Below, one piece after another: positions 38,106 to 48,735 of a stretch of 64,000 nt of DNA (within the stretch, counting starts at the first letter, position 1; each line of letters opens with the position of its first letter). A program made the translations under genes and the position numbers. Source of the stretch: Balanoglossus misakiensis (Eukaryota > Hemichordata); NCBI GenBank assembly GCA_040954595.2, contig CM082583.2, positions 2,666,001 through 2,730,000 on the forward strand. Reading direction: 5' to 3'. Under the pieces are notes generated by a model. The model searched no databases. It saw only the letters and a program-made list of their open reading frames with translations, and was not told where the DNA came from.

Positions 38106-39458
38106 TTATTTGGTATGAATCCTGTGATGGACTTTTAAGTGCCCTGTTCGGGTGAAACATTTACCACATACTTCGCATTCATATGGTCTTTCTTTGGTAT
38201 GCACTCTCAAGTGCCTTGTTAAGGCCCCAGTCACGGTGAAACATTTTCCACATGTTCTGCATTCATATGGTCTTTCTTTGGTATGGACTCTCAAATGCAC
38301 TGTTAAATGCCCATTGCTGTTGAAACATTTACCGCATACTTTGCATTCATGTGGCCTTTCCTTGGTATGGACTCTCAAATGCACTGTTAAATGCCCATTG
38401 GTGTTGAAACATTTACCGCATACTTTGCATTCATATGGTCTTTCTTGGGTATGGACTCTCAAATGCACTGTTAAATGCCAATTGCTGTTGAAACATTTAC
38501 CGCATACTTTGCATTCATGTGGCCTTTCCTTGGTATGGACTCTCAAATGCACTGTTAAATGCCCATTGGTGTTGAAACATTTACCACATACTTCGCATTC
38601 ATATGGTCTTTCTTTGGTATGCACTCTCAAGTGCCTTGTTAAGGCCCCATTTTGGGTGAAACATTTTCCACATGTCCTGCATTCAAATGGTCTTTCTTTG
38701 GTATGGACTCTCAAATGGGCTTTTAAGTTCCCATTCTCGGCGAAACATTTACCACATATTTTGCATTCATATGGTTTTTCTTGGGTATGGACTCTCAAGT
38801 GCTTTGTTAAGTCCCCAGTCACGGTGAAACATTTTCCACATGTTCTGCATTCATATGGTCTTTCTTTGGTATGGACTCTCAAATGCACTGTTAAATGCCC
38901 ATTGGTGTTGAAACATTTACCGCATACTTTGCATTCATATGGTCTTTCTTGGGTATGGACTCTCAAATGTGCTGTTAAGGTCCCATTCACGGTGAAACAT
39001 TTTCCACATATTCTGCATTCATATTGCTTTTCTTTGGTATGAATCCTGTGATGGACTTTTAAGTGCCCTGTTCGGGTGAAACATTTACCACATACTTCGC
39101 ATTCATATGGTCTTTCTTTGGTATGCACTCTCAAGTGCCTTGTTAAGGCCCCAGTCACGGTGAAACATTTTCCACATGTTCTGCATTCATATGGTCTTTC
39201 TTTGGTATGGACTCTCAAATGCACTGTTAAATGCCCATTGCTGTTGAAACATTTACCGCATACTTTGCATTCATGTGGCCTTTCCTTGGTATGGACTCTC
39301 AAATGCACTGTTAAATGCCCATTGGTGTTGAAACATTTACCGCATACTTTGCATTCATATGGTCTTTCTTGGGTATGGACTCTCAAATGTGCTGTTAAGG
39401 TCCCATTTTGGGTGAAACATTTTCCACATATTCTGCATTCATATTGCTTTTCTTCCAT
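38106..39458 (-). CDS. C2H2 zinc-finger protein with 16 tandem fingers
   Basis: A 450-residue protein made almost entirely of Kruppel-type fingers: 16 units of 28 residues, each C-x2-C-x12-H-x3-H with the linker H-T-K/Q-E-R/K-P. All fingers carry an extra cysteine in CGKCF where most families have Ala or Ser. DNA binding in the nucleus is the expected role. Helix positions vary little (many fingers read NGHLTVH, others TGALTRH, NGTLTAH, TGDLTKH). The ATG at 39458 follows an in-frame TAA, so it is the first possible start in this exon; no KRAB, SCAN or BTB domain is present. Fingers 2-5 recur as 13-16 at near-identical DNA level (924-bp offset). The stop is probably secondary (see the adjoining remnant). 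The opposite strand is open over long distances only as a shadow of the repeat. Confidence 0.92.
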   Translation of the reverse strand: MEEKQYECRICGKCFTQNGTLTAHLRVHTQERPYECKVCGKCFNTNGHLTVHLRVHTKERPHECKVCGKCFNSNGHLTVHLRVHTKERPYECRTCGKCFTVTGALTRHLRVHTKERPYECEVCGKCFTRTGHLKVHHRIHTKEKQYECRICGKCFTVNGTLTAHLRVHTQERPYECKVCGKCFNTNGHLTVHLRVHTKERPYECRTCGKCFTVTGDLTKHLRVHTQEKPYECKICGKCFAENGNLKAHLRVHTKERPFECRTCGKCFTQNGALTRHLRVHTKERPYECEVCGKCFNTNGHLTVHLRVHTKERPHECKVCGKCFNSNWHLTVHLRVHTQERPYECKVCGKCFNTNGHLTVHLRVHTKERPHECKVCGKCFNSNGHLTVHLRVHTKERPYECRTCGKCFTVTGALTRHLRVHTKERPYECEVCGKCFTRTGHLKVHHRIHTK

Positions 39459-41404
39459 TCCTTAATTCGGGTCAATCGATACTTTTCTCCTTCTCCAATG
39501 ACTGCAAAATGAATTAAAGTATAAAATCAGTTGTGATTTTTAATGTCGATGTTTATCATAGCCAGATGCCCCTCAACACCCCCTACGAGATGAGATTCTC
39601 TTGGTGTGTAATTATGCGCCACTGTCACATACAATCAGTTGTGATTTAATGTTAGCATAGACTGATCCCCCCTAAGGTGGTTGGAAAGGCTAGGGCTTCA
39701 GTTAAAATTTCATTCACTGAATTTATATCTAGAAATGTATTTCAGAAAAATCAAAATGATGAAAAATTCTGGGCAATAAACGTGTAATAAGATATTGCTT
39801 GTTTTATTATAGCTAAATTCATACACCCGGCAAGGAAACTAGGGAGTCTTATTATTGACGGCATACAATCGAGGTTATTTGAAAAAATCTGTAAATTCAC
39901 CACTGCCACTCGATAGAACATCTTTTTTCGCGAACGGTGCGAGCTCGACTCGTGCTTGGCAATGGATTGACTGCGTTACGTGCGTATGATTGACTGCCGT
40001 GTTCAACCATCCATGTTCAGATTCTTCCCCTGTCCCACTCGGACTAGTAGTTTCTCTTGGCTCTGGCTGCTTGTACGTTTGACACATTCCGCTGTATGTC
40101 CACTTTCGGACAAAGCCTCAAATCGCAGCTTTCGCTTCAATTGTTACCCGCTCGTGTCACGCTCTCCGTACAGGCAAACGCATATACTCAACCAGCGATG
40201 TAGGACTCCCACAGCGACTTGTTGCTATACAAGACGCTACGCATGCGCACAAGGACGGGTTCCCCTTGCAATATTCCGCGATAGATAGCCTTGCTTGTAC
40301 ATTAAAGGCTGCCAAATTATGGACATTTTTACATTTCTAGGGAACCCCAAAGGCCAGCAGAAAGGCGTTTGACCCAGATAAATCCTTCGCCGTGAACTGC
40401 CGCTTAACTTTACATATTTCGCTACTTTTCTGCCCTTCGCCATAATGTTATGGTTTTTATTTGTGATAGAATTTTTTTATTATGAAATTTTCAGGAAAGG
40501 CTTGGGACATCCAAAAGAACAATTTTATGGAGCGTTTTTTGCATAAATTTTATGGTACATAAATTTTCATGGGTCAAGTATACAAATCAAGATGGCGGCT
40601 GTTTTGAAACCTATTGCCGATTTTGGTTGAAGAACTGGGAAAACATAGGCAAAATCGACAAATACCGTGAAATCCTTTGCCAGGTAAGCGCTGAATGGGT
40701 TCCGGGACCGATTTGGCGAACAAATTGTGGAAAATTGTGGACTGGAGACGTCTGGAGTGTACAAATTCGCTCCGGCCCAAAATCTCGGTCGCTCGTTGTG
40801 CGGTTTAGAATAGCTCGGACCTGCAGCCCCGCCCTCCCGCAAAACCAAAAATCGTCCAGGGGAGATGGAGGGGCTGCAAACTGCAGCAAACTTCGCAGCA
40901 CCTCGGGATGCTGTGCTCTCGTTCAGCTGTCGCTTGTAAATTACGAACAAAAGTGGAAATTTACGAAAATAATAACGTCTGATAGTGAATTTTGTTTTTT
41001 GAAGCCTAATTTTCAGTCGAAAATGAACATCGCATCTCGATTTTCAATCGACGCGATCACGATGATCGAGCGAGAAACGTCCTGGTCAGGTGATTAGTAA
41101 CCTTTGACCAAGGTCGGTGAGGGTCACTTGCAAAGCACTTCCAGCTAGCCTCCAGTAGACATGATGTACGTTTCGATGCGTCTGGGCGATCACTTTCTTT
41201 GAAGCATTTACGTAGGATATTTTCGAATTTTTTGGAAACCGGACATCTAGTTGTGCACAGAATAGTACCAAGTTCGCTTACTGTGATTCTTTTGGCTCGC
41301 TTTATGTTTTTAACCGATTGATGTACTGGCCGTGGGGCTATGCGTACGCCAACGGGAGTAAGCGCATGATGGCCGCTGAGCGTGAAAAGCCTCACCGTAG
41401 GCCA
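39459..41404. promoter_or_regulatory. Upstream region of the zinc-finger gene, CpG-richer, possible promoter
   Basis: From about 39900 to 41100 CpG dinucleotides are visibly more frequent than around it. CGCATGCGCA at about 40229-40238 matches the core of an NRF1-type site, common in CpG-rich promoters. A 181-codon plus-strand frame (40552-41097) overlaps several open frames on the other strand and has no family resemblance, so I attribute it to base composition. Promoter function is an inference. Confidence 0.35.
39571..39632 (+). repeat. Dispersed repeat family E, copy 1
   Basis: About 60 bp matching 47797-47859: ATGAGATTCTCTTGGTGTGT and AATTATGCGCCACTGTCACA here versus GATGAGATTTTCCTAGTGTG and AATTATGCGGCACGGGCACA there. 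Confidence 0.65.
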
Positions 41405-41819
41405 ACAAAGTATGGAATGCCATAACTGCCTTAAGTGAACTGAACTCATGTTCTCCAGTGCATTTAACATGTTTTCTTGTGCATTTCATATATGGTCCTG
41501 TGCATTTACCATGTTGTCTTGTGCATTTTATATATGGTCCTGTGCATTTATATACGTTGTCCTGTGCATTTATATACATTGTCTTGTGCATTTGACATGT
41601 TGTCCTGTGGTTTTGTACATGTTGTGTGGTGCATTCAACTTCATTAGAAGAAGATCAACTTCATTAGAAGAAGATCAAGCTGTTCCGCCAGGGGGAGGAG
41701 AACATGCTAATCCGGGTAATGAGCAAGAAAACATGCTAAATGCACAAGAAAACATGTTAAATGCACAAGAGAACATGAGTTCAATTCACTTAAGGCAGTT
41801 GTGGCTTTCCATAACAAAG
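41405..41819. mobile_element. 403-bp foldback element containing a minisatellite, with 6-bp TSD
   Basis: Element 41411-41813 starts TATGGAATGCCATAACTGCC and ends GGCAGTTGTGGCTTTCCATA. The inverted arms extend inward about 75 bp through CTTAAGTGAA..GAACTCATGTTCTC and TGCATTTAACATGTTTTC. Both edges are flanked by ACAAAG (41405-41410 and 41814-41819), a direct repeat consistent with a 6-bp target-site duplication. Between the arms lie about seven variants of a unit of roughly 20-25 bp ending TTGTCCTGTGCATTTATATA (41460-41630) and a perfect 20-bp doublet (AACTTCATTAGAAGAAGATC, 41637-41676). No transposase, so non-autonomous. Confidence 0.82.
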
Positions 41820-42682
41820 CGTAGCGGCTTTTTGATTCGTCCTATATACAACTCAGTTTTCTTCTCAAAAATGTACCATATTTTAAAAAAAATACCATAC
41901 AAAACCGCAAATAAACGAAAACCAATTATGAATGAATATTGATCAGGTTTTATTTAAAGGCACGTAAGCTGTAACTTTTGGGATAATTTTCATAATTTTT
42001 GTTTCATACTGCACTACCATTAGTCCATGCAGATGAAGGCAGTGAACTATACACAAGCATTATAAACCTTAAATATGAGTGCGTATGCAAGTTTTAACCA
42101 GATAAATAATAAAGCTTTGCCGCAAGCGATTATGGCCGCCACCATGGGAAAATGCAAGAAACAATGAAAATGTTGCATTTCCGGTTATGAAAGTTCATAA
42201 ACAAAACATGATCTCATACACTTGAGCTCATGGAAGTAAATGTACACCACTGAGACATCAGATTTTCATTTTTCATTGCAATATTGCACTTTTTTTTTAA
42301 AATTCAGGAATTGTCGTTTTTCTTTAATTTTTGGCCATTTTGTCAAAAATAAGTGTTGAGCTTGATATATTATCATGAAATATCATTGAATAGACATGAT
42401 TAAAAGCATATATGAGATTATTTAAAACTTTATTTTTTTTATCCAGTTGCAGCTCATGTGCCTTTAATTTGCCTATGATGAATTTGAGTATTTGTGTGAA
42501 AATCGGGGGGAGGGGGGGTGTCAAGTATGGTTTTGTTGTTGAAAATCAAACTTTCTTTGTAGTAAATTGTAATTATGTTTTGCCTTGCTCATTACTTCAT
42601 AGCCATTGGGGTAAGATTTCAATGTTTGTCTCAATCTAAGAAGTCAGCCATACTTTCAAATACATATGCAAGTACATGCAAA
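41820..42682. other. Non-coding stretch
   Basis: AT-rich with several homopolymer runs; no gene or element with ends seen. Confidence 0.6.
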
Positions 42683-43103
42683 TTAAGGATGTACGTTCAG
42701 TAAAATTGAAAGTATTGTCATTTTTTTTAATTGTGGATTTTTGGATTCTCCTTTGTATGTATAATGAAAATCCGTAATAAAATATAGGGGTCACCGCGCT
42801 TGTTTTTGAAATACAGAGCCATGAATTTAGTCGATAATAGAAGAAAACTGATGACTCAGCATTTTTCACCAATGGTTTGTCTATGGGCAAAATTTTTGAT
42901 GCAATTTATCTCAAAATAGAGCGCGGTGACCCCTATATTTTATTTGACCAATGAATTTATATTTGCTGGATTGAGCTATGTGTAAAATTTCGTGAAAATG
43001 ACAATAGTAGAAGTTTGTTTTCTAGCAATTTTCAATGTAATCCTATGGGAAAAAGACCGGGCGCGCACTGTTTCCGGTTTATGTTCTGCGCGTACATCCT
43101 TAA
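42683..43103. mobile_element. TTAA-bounded MITE with a second, internal inverted repeat (family F)
   Basis: 421 bp from TTAAGGATGTACG to CGTACATCCTTAA, with TTAA at each edge. Inside, AATATAGGGGTCACCGCGCT (42781-42800) and its exact reverse complement (42920-42939) form a perfect 20-bp inverted repeat. The two nested palindromes suggest one element inside another or a composite foldback. No coding capacity. A diverged interior fragment lies at about 2300-2420. Confidence 0.75.
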
Positions 43104-43730
43104 TATGTTAATTTTATGCAAAATAATATGCACAGTAGCCGCCTATCTAAAAATTTTATCCGTGGAGAACACCGAGTAAGCCAAGCCACAAATCCGTGTG
43201 CAAATTGAATATATCGGTGATCTGTTTATATGATTATCATTAGCTAAGGTTAGGTGGTAAACTGTTGTGATTCATATGTGTAATTTACATACTGCAAGTT
43301 AAATATCGCAATTAGCCTAATGTTTGACCATAGACAGTATGGTTTGACTTATAGAGGAGCACCTATTAATCCGAGAACAAAGGGATATAAAGTTGCTTTT
43401 AAATTGTGTTTTGATAATTTACCTACCCTATAAGTAGTTTAGTAACCATAATATCTTTGCAAATCATTCTTTCCACAGCTCCTTGTATCACATATAGTAG
43501 TCTAAATTTATTTTGGTGTTTACAGTTGTTATTTGGTGGGTGAAATTATCTGTATTGGTGGCCATTTTGAAAAAAATGTTTACCATGGAAACTTGTCAAC
43601 AGATATTTAGTGGCTCGCTATCTGAATTTGTTTAGTACACATTAACACACATCTGAGCCAAGTTTGGTGCTTTTATCACAAAATGCACAATCGCTATGAA
43701 AATTGGGGTTTGGCCGCTCCATTAAGTATG
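43104..43730. other. Non-coding spacer
   Basis: No gene or element with ends recognised. Confidence 0.6.
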
Positions 43731-45116
43731 GTATAGCAGTGTTTTCTCTAGACCGCGCAATTGCGCAAAATGCACTTTTTGAGCAATTGTCTGCCGCCTA
43801 AAAATTATGCAATGCGCGGAAACTGCGCACTTGCCATTGACTATACACAGCCAGCAATAAGTATACTGTGAACGGCACCTGTGATAGCGACCCGAGTGTG
43901 GGTGAGCGTGACCTGTGAATTTGCTGTTATTTTCAGAAATAATACTCCCCCCTGAATAACAAACCATTGCCAGTCATTCAATGTTAATGAATTAAGTGAC
44001 CTCTACCTCATGCCGCTGAGTGATCGTGCAAGTTAACTCTGCCCGCTTAGCAACAAAACGGTAAGCGTTTTCCGCATGATATCTTAGTAATATTGTGGAA
44101 TTGATCAGAAAAATGAATTTTTGTGATATTTTGATTACGAGGAAGTGGAAATTTTGGGGTGTTTTAGTCATTTTCAGTCAGAAATTTAGCGATCATTTTG
44201 ATAGTAGGAAATAGAGTATGAGGGCGTTTTGCCCATGCATTTCCTATGGAGCTTTTGCTCGCTGAGTATATGACCACGGTTGAAGGCATTTTCCCTTGTA
44301 TTTCTTATGGTCAGTGCATGGAAATTAAAGTCGTTTTAATTACTTGTTGTTAACTTGTGTTTTTGAGAAAAGAAGAGAACGGGGCTTTTACTGAAGTCTT
44401 TATGCAGATATTGTTAACTTGTGTTTTTGAGAATTCTATATTGTTGAATTATGGTTCTTAATACGTTTGATTATGGTTTCTTGGATCTTTAATTCTCTGT
44501 CAGCAAACCAAATGAAGGTGAAATAATTGTTTTTATTTACTCACTTTAATTTTGAGCAATTTTGCATGATCGTAACATAAAAATATTTATAATCAGTATT
44601 ATAATGTGATACTAACATGACAGTTCATGTATTTTATTGCAAATGTGGATGTTACAAAGGGTGAAATTTATGATTTTGTTCTTCAAACTTCAGTGAACAT
44701 TGTCAATTGCAGATCAACTCAGAATGAGGTATCCTGCTATCAAGAAAGGTGGTGCAGCAGACATGACTTCATACAATAAGGATGTCTTTGACAAATGTAA
44801 AAAGAAAATGTATTTAATAAAGGGAAAGAGGCTCCACACCTCAATTATTAGTTTCTTAGTGTTTTTGTGTCATGTTGTTTTGTTCCGGGTCTCTGCTGAC
44901 AACTATAGGGGTAAAGTTAAACCCAAGTTTTCACCTGGAACCCATTTGTATTGTCATTCATTTGTAAATGAAATTGTAGGGGGCGATACTTTTTCCTTAA
45001 TATTGATATTAAATAAATAATGCTGCCCCCTAAAATTTCAATTCTGCCCCCTAAATTTGATGGAGGGGGCAGAATCTGCCCCTTTCCATGTGCATCTAGA
45101 GAAAACACTGGTATAG
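43731..45116. mobile_element. hAT-like non-autonomous DNA transposon, 1374 bp
   Basis: Element 43737-45110 has 16-bp perfect inverted ends CAGTGTTTTCTCTAGA...TCTAGAGAAAACACTG, and GTATAG directly outside both ends (43731-43736, 45111-45116). CAGTG-type termini are typical of the hAT superfamily, although hAT duplications are usually 8 bp, so the superfamily is provisional. The interior holds no recognisable transposase; a 106-codon frame at about 44700-45020 is not identifiable. A 12-bp palindrome GCGCAATTGCGC lies just inside the left end. Confidence 0.78.
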
Positions 45117-45414
45117 TAGGAGTTAAACCAATCTGATTAAAATCAGATGTATGAAACGACGACTTGGTTTTTTTTTTATGCTGTCGCCTCACACTACATC
45201 TGACCAACTCCCACTGGAGCTACCGTTGAAATCGACGGGATTTACTGGGCGAATAAACCAATCAGAAGGCGCCTTATAGCAAACGATAGGCATCCCACAA
45301 TCACATGACCTGGCCCCTTGCGGTTGTTACCATGGAGCTACCACAGACATATATCCCGGGCGCGAGAGTCGAATCAGCGTGGGGAATGGCTTCGAGCCAG
45401 TTCAACGTGACGAC

Positions 45415-46115
45415 TGAACCTCTATATTCCACCGGCCAACGAAATGTATAAGACGTGGCAACAAGTCACAGTAAAATTGTTAGAGAATCGATTACATTTG
45501 TGTAAGGCCGTCCCAGGGAGAGATTCTGTCGCCACGATCGTTTGTATACACCAGAGTGTACCGACCGACTGCACAGTGCACTGACTTGACTAGCTCTGCG
45601 TGCAGGTCTGTGTGTTCCCGGCGTTACACGGACGTTAGAAGAAGTTAATCGCATCATATTTGGGGTCGGTTGAAGTAGACAGGGAAAGGATTTTGCTTCG
45701 ATAAAATCGAATTTCGACAGAAAAAGCTGCGGGCGGGCGTCCAGACCGCAGACGCACCAGTTTTGTCTATGGGGCCTTATGCAGGGCTGTGTGCGTCGGG
45801 AACACACAGACCTGAACGCGGAGCTATGACTTGACATTCCTTAGCCGAAGTTAGCGTTCTTTTTAAAAATCTGTCACATAAATTGTTTTGGGATACATGG
45901 CAGTGAAATTTGGTTTATTTTTTATAAACTTTTACATGAAGTACGTCATTTTCCCGACTGGCAGCATGACTACGAGGGCGAACATGACTTGTTAGGAGAG
46001 TTTATAAATGATCAACGACAGTTCATCATTTGTATATGGCTTCAGCTCGACGTTGCACTGCTCTGCGAAAACCACTCGCATACGATGACGCAAAACAAAG
46101 AAAGATACCATGGGA
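45415..46115 (+). repeat. Dispersed repeat family B, copy 2
   Basis: Matches 23674-24800 in the same orientation (CCTCTATATTCCACCGGCC, AAATGTATAAGACGTGG, CACGATCGTTTGTA, GGGATACATGG, TTGCACTGCTCTGCGAAAAC, ACCATGGGATTACAT), lacking the extra 500 bp of copy 1. It lies inside the 9-bp-TSD element, whereas copy 1 has no such ends, so family B is probably an independent element. Confidence 0.75.
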
Positions 46116-46413
46116 TTACATGTAATTGTTCACAAGAGAAAGCCAATCTTTCGTATTCTGTGCGATACTCGAAGTCAACAACAAAATTTACACCTTTTTG
46201 TGTTGCATGGGCTATTTCGTTTATTCCAATTGGCATATTTCGTTGAGATTGCATACCCATTTCGATACAGTCGTTAACATTATCGATATAGCCTTTGGCG
46301 GCCATCTTGCTTGTTTTGGTTCGCATCGAATCTCTAGGGCACAGTCAAGACAAAGAATGTATGGCTTCATCATGTCCTTGAAAGTTCAAAATTGTCATAA
46401 ATGTGCTGTGACT

Positions 46414-46641
46414 TTATAAATTATCCACTCTCTGTTCTGTTTTCCTCAAATCTGGTGGTATACGTACTGTGCGTGCAAGCAATTCCGTAATCATGAGTAT
46501 GGTTTGCTTATTCGTATGGCCAGGCTCGTTAGCACCTGATATCTTTCGTTTACTCAAGTGTTTACCGAGTCGAGCATCTAACAATGGAGAAAAAAAAGTT
46601 TCCCAACCGTCTCTTTCTAGTAACTGTAGTGCCTTTCTCAC
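46414..46641 (-). other. Coding-like fragment of unknown origin
   Basis: About 75 codons that read like real protein (LLERDGWETFF, LGKHLSKRK, NKQTILMITELLARTVRIPP, ending RVDNL and TAA). The open segment begins right at the base of the hairpin at 46628. I do not recognise a family; it could be a relic of a captured or transposon-encoded exon. Confidence 0.3.
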
Positions 46642-46739
46642 GTGCCGTCAACGCCGCCCCAGCGACTGCCCTAGGGCGGCGTTAATTTGTAAGTGCCACG
46701 TGTGAAAAGGTGAGAGCGGCCCTGCGCCGCTCTTTTTTT
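46628..46739 (+). repeat. Two consecutive GC-rich hairpins ending in a T run
   Basis: First hairpin: AACGCCGCCC (46650-46659) pairs perfectly with GGGCGGCGTT (46674-46683), extended outside by CTTTCTCACGTG and CACGTGTGAAAAG with a small bulge. Second: AGAGCGGC-CCTGC-GCCGCTCT (46713-46733) followed by seven T. The last resembles a transcription-termination stem-loop or the 3' end of a Pol III transcript, but no A/B boxes are evident. Confidence 0.5.
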
Positions 46740-47130
46740 GTGACGGTGTTGAGGGGTGGGACCTGGGTCGGGGCGCCGCACTAAACAGCGATTCAAATCA
46801 CGTGTGAACAGAAACACCGCACTAAACGCCGATCTAAACGCACTCTACCGACGCGGTTTGTCTCATTAAGTGCTGCATTAAGCGTTGAGGTTCACTTTAC
46901 TAAAACAATGGCCGAAGCAGTGTCTCGAGACAACAATTGGAGTGACGCGGAAATGGCCAAGGCACATACACAGGAATTGCAAACTCGACCTCCGACGACG
47001 ATTTTGTAGCATGGACTGCAGTCTTCCGGGCGCAACCTCCAATGAAAGGTTACCATAAACCGGTATCGGTTCATTCAAATGCCCATGAAATCGGCGTCGG
47101 CGACGTTTAAAAAGCAAATTCAGGAGTACC

Positions 47131-47192
47131 ATATACAGTAGCTCTGGACTTATACGCTGTTTGGGTATAAGTCCAGAGCTACATATACAGTA
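47131..47192. mobile_element. 45-bp perfect palindrome flanked by direct repeats
   Basis: GTAGCTCTGGACTTATAC (47138-47155) and its exact reverse complement (47165-47182) surround a 9-nt loop. ATATACAGTA occurs at 47131-47140 and again at 47183-47192, so at least ATATACA (7 bp) flanks the palindrome on both sides, as a target-site duplication would. It lies within the 9-bp-TSD element. Confidence 0.65.
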
Positions 47193-47410
47193 AACACATC
47201 ACTGAATCCGCCATTGTGACCTTTAGCCACGCTGCTGTGGACGCATTGAGTGCGGTGATCCCGTCCCTTTTATACACATGTGAATGCAAAACTATTTGAG
47301 TCGCTGATAAGAAATGTTTACCAACTTTTATAATCCCAAAAAGGGCGCCCTAATCATTGCACGTGTGCAAGCGACTTGTGATCTGATTTTAATCAGATTG
47401 GAGTTAAACC

Positions 47411-48735
47411 AGCTGGAAGTGAATGCCATTTATATGCTAATGAGACCTCGCACAATTCCAACAGGAGTGAGTGAGGGTCAAAGTCCGTCGCTGCCGGAGT
47501 GTTAAACCCGTGTACTCGGGTAGTACTCTTTGGAAAATCTGCTGAAATACGTAAACAGACCTGTGATTTTTGTTCACGAAAGGAGTTTGGGGACCAGAAA
47601 TAATCAGAGTTCAGGCTTGTATAGAGCGTTTTATTGAATTACGCTCACTTTTTTTTTCTGTTGCCGTTCAAATGTTCCTACACAAGTCGTTGCAACTGCA
47701 TGATCAGTATGGGGGGTTGACTGTCCCACCATGGCTGTCCGTGGGGTTAATCCCCCCCCCCCAACGGTACAGCTGCGTACCACAGCTAGATCCCCCCACC
47801 CTCAGCGCCACCTACACGATGAGATTTTCCTAGTGTGTAATTATGCGGCACGGGCACATTTTTGATACAAGATCGCTTGTCTGAGCAGTTACGCCATTAC
47901 TATGCCATTTCTGTGTGACACAGCAGGTTGGCCCTGCACAACTCCCAAGATATCAACCGACTGTGGTTTGACAAAGAACTAACCTCAAAAATCCAGTTGA
48001 GTTATCCCCAACTAATACCGCGGAAGACAAGTCGCCTGTACCAACTTCAGAGAATTGACGACACAACACAGACGACCGCTCCGCCAGACGAGGATCTTTC
48101 AAAATAGGACGCTATCAGAGTGGTCAGTGTATGTAAATATATTGGGTTGAACCATTTGATACTCCACGAAGGGGTGCACTGCATATCTCGCACCCAACCA
48201 TGATGGAATATTTATTTCATATTCCCAGAACAATGTTTTATAGTCTCATTGTCTGCTAATTAATGACGATATATTATTATGAAATTTTAGGTTTAATTAG
48301 TTACTTAATTCATCACGTTTGTTTTCATTATTAAACATTTTCGGCCATTTTTTTCAACCCGCTCCCCCCCCCCCAAAATACAAGTAGTATGTCGAATGGC
48401 CCAACTTTCATGACAAAAACAGTGACATAATGTGTGCTTTGTGTCTTTGTACACAGTTGCTTGGGAGTTGGGTCGTATATACACGGCGATCGCCTATATG
48501 ACACAGAAAAAGGACAAGTCATGAAACCAAACTTCCATTTTGAAAGATGCATTGTCAAGTTCCGTAGATGTTTTCACTCACACAAAGGCGAAATTTAATC
48601 AATAAATCGGCATCGTTACCACCCATTCCTTGTTAAAATTCCTACCTGCTATCCTACTTGCCCATTTATAACGATCTTCCATGTGTTTTGGGGCGATTTC
48701 TGAGAGGGACCTCGCGTTCTACACGCTCAAATCTA
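47411..48735. other. Repeat-bearing spacer with an unidentified coding-like piece
   Basis: Holds dispersed repeat family E copy 2 and C-runs at about 47751-47762 and 48363-48374. From about 47924 to 48107 the plus strand has an open, protein-like frame (NSQDINRLWFDKEL, QLIPRKTSRLYQLQRIDDT, ending PPDEDLSK and TAG) that I cannot assign; possibly a relic exon. Confidence 0.35.
47797..47859 (+). repeat. Dispersed repeat family E, copy 2
   Basis: Matches 39571-39632, including CCTACACGATGAGATTTTCC and TGTGTAATTATGCGGCAC. Confidence 0.65.

Larger units (their letters stand above)
45120..47409. mobile_element. 2272-bp element with 20-bp TIRs and perfect 9-bp TSD (MULE-like)
   Basis: Element 45129-47400. 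Left end CAATCTGATTAAAATCAGAT; right end is its exact reverse complement. Both sides are flanked by GAGTTAAAC (45120-45128 and 47401-47409), a perfect 9-bp direct repeat; 9-bp duplications are characteristic of the Mutator/MULE superfamily. The TIR is itself nearly palindromic (ATCTGATT-AA-AATCAGAT). The interior contains dispersed repeat family B copy 2, a long hairpin (46628-46739) and a 45-bp palindrome (47138-47182). Coding-like pieces exist (minus 46414-46641) but no transposase core was recognised. It begins 13 bp after the TSD of the hAT-like element. Confidence 0.82.

Noticed and set aside
38152-39465. Plus-strand open frames of 296 and 129 codons over the zinc-finger gene
   Set aside because: Antisense shadow of the 84-bp finger repeat; the minus-strand product has an obvious C2H2 pattern.
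40552-41097. 181-codon plus-strand frame
   Set aside because: Overlaps several equally open frames on the other strand in a GC-richer region; no domain recognised.
45466-46419. Open frames of 75-125 codons on both strands in the 9-bp-TSD element
   Set aside because: They overlap the non-coding dispersed repeat family B and are not conserved as frames in its other copy.
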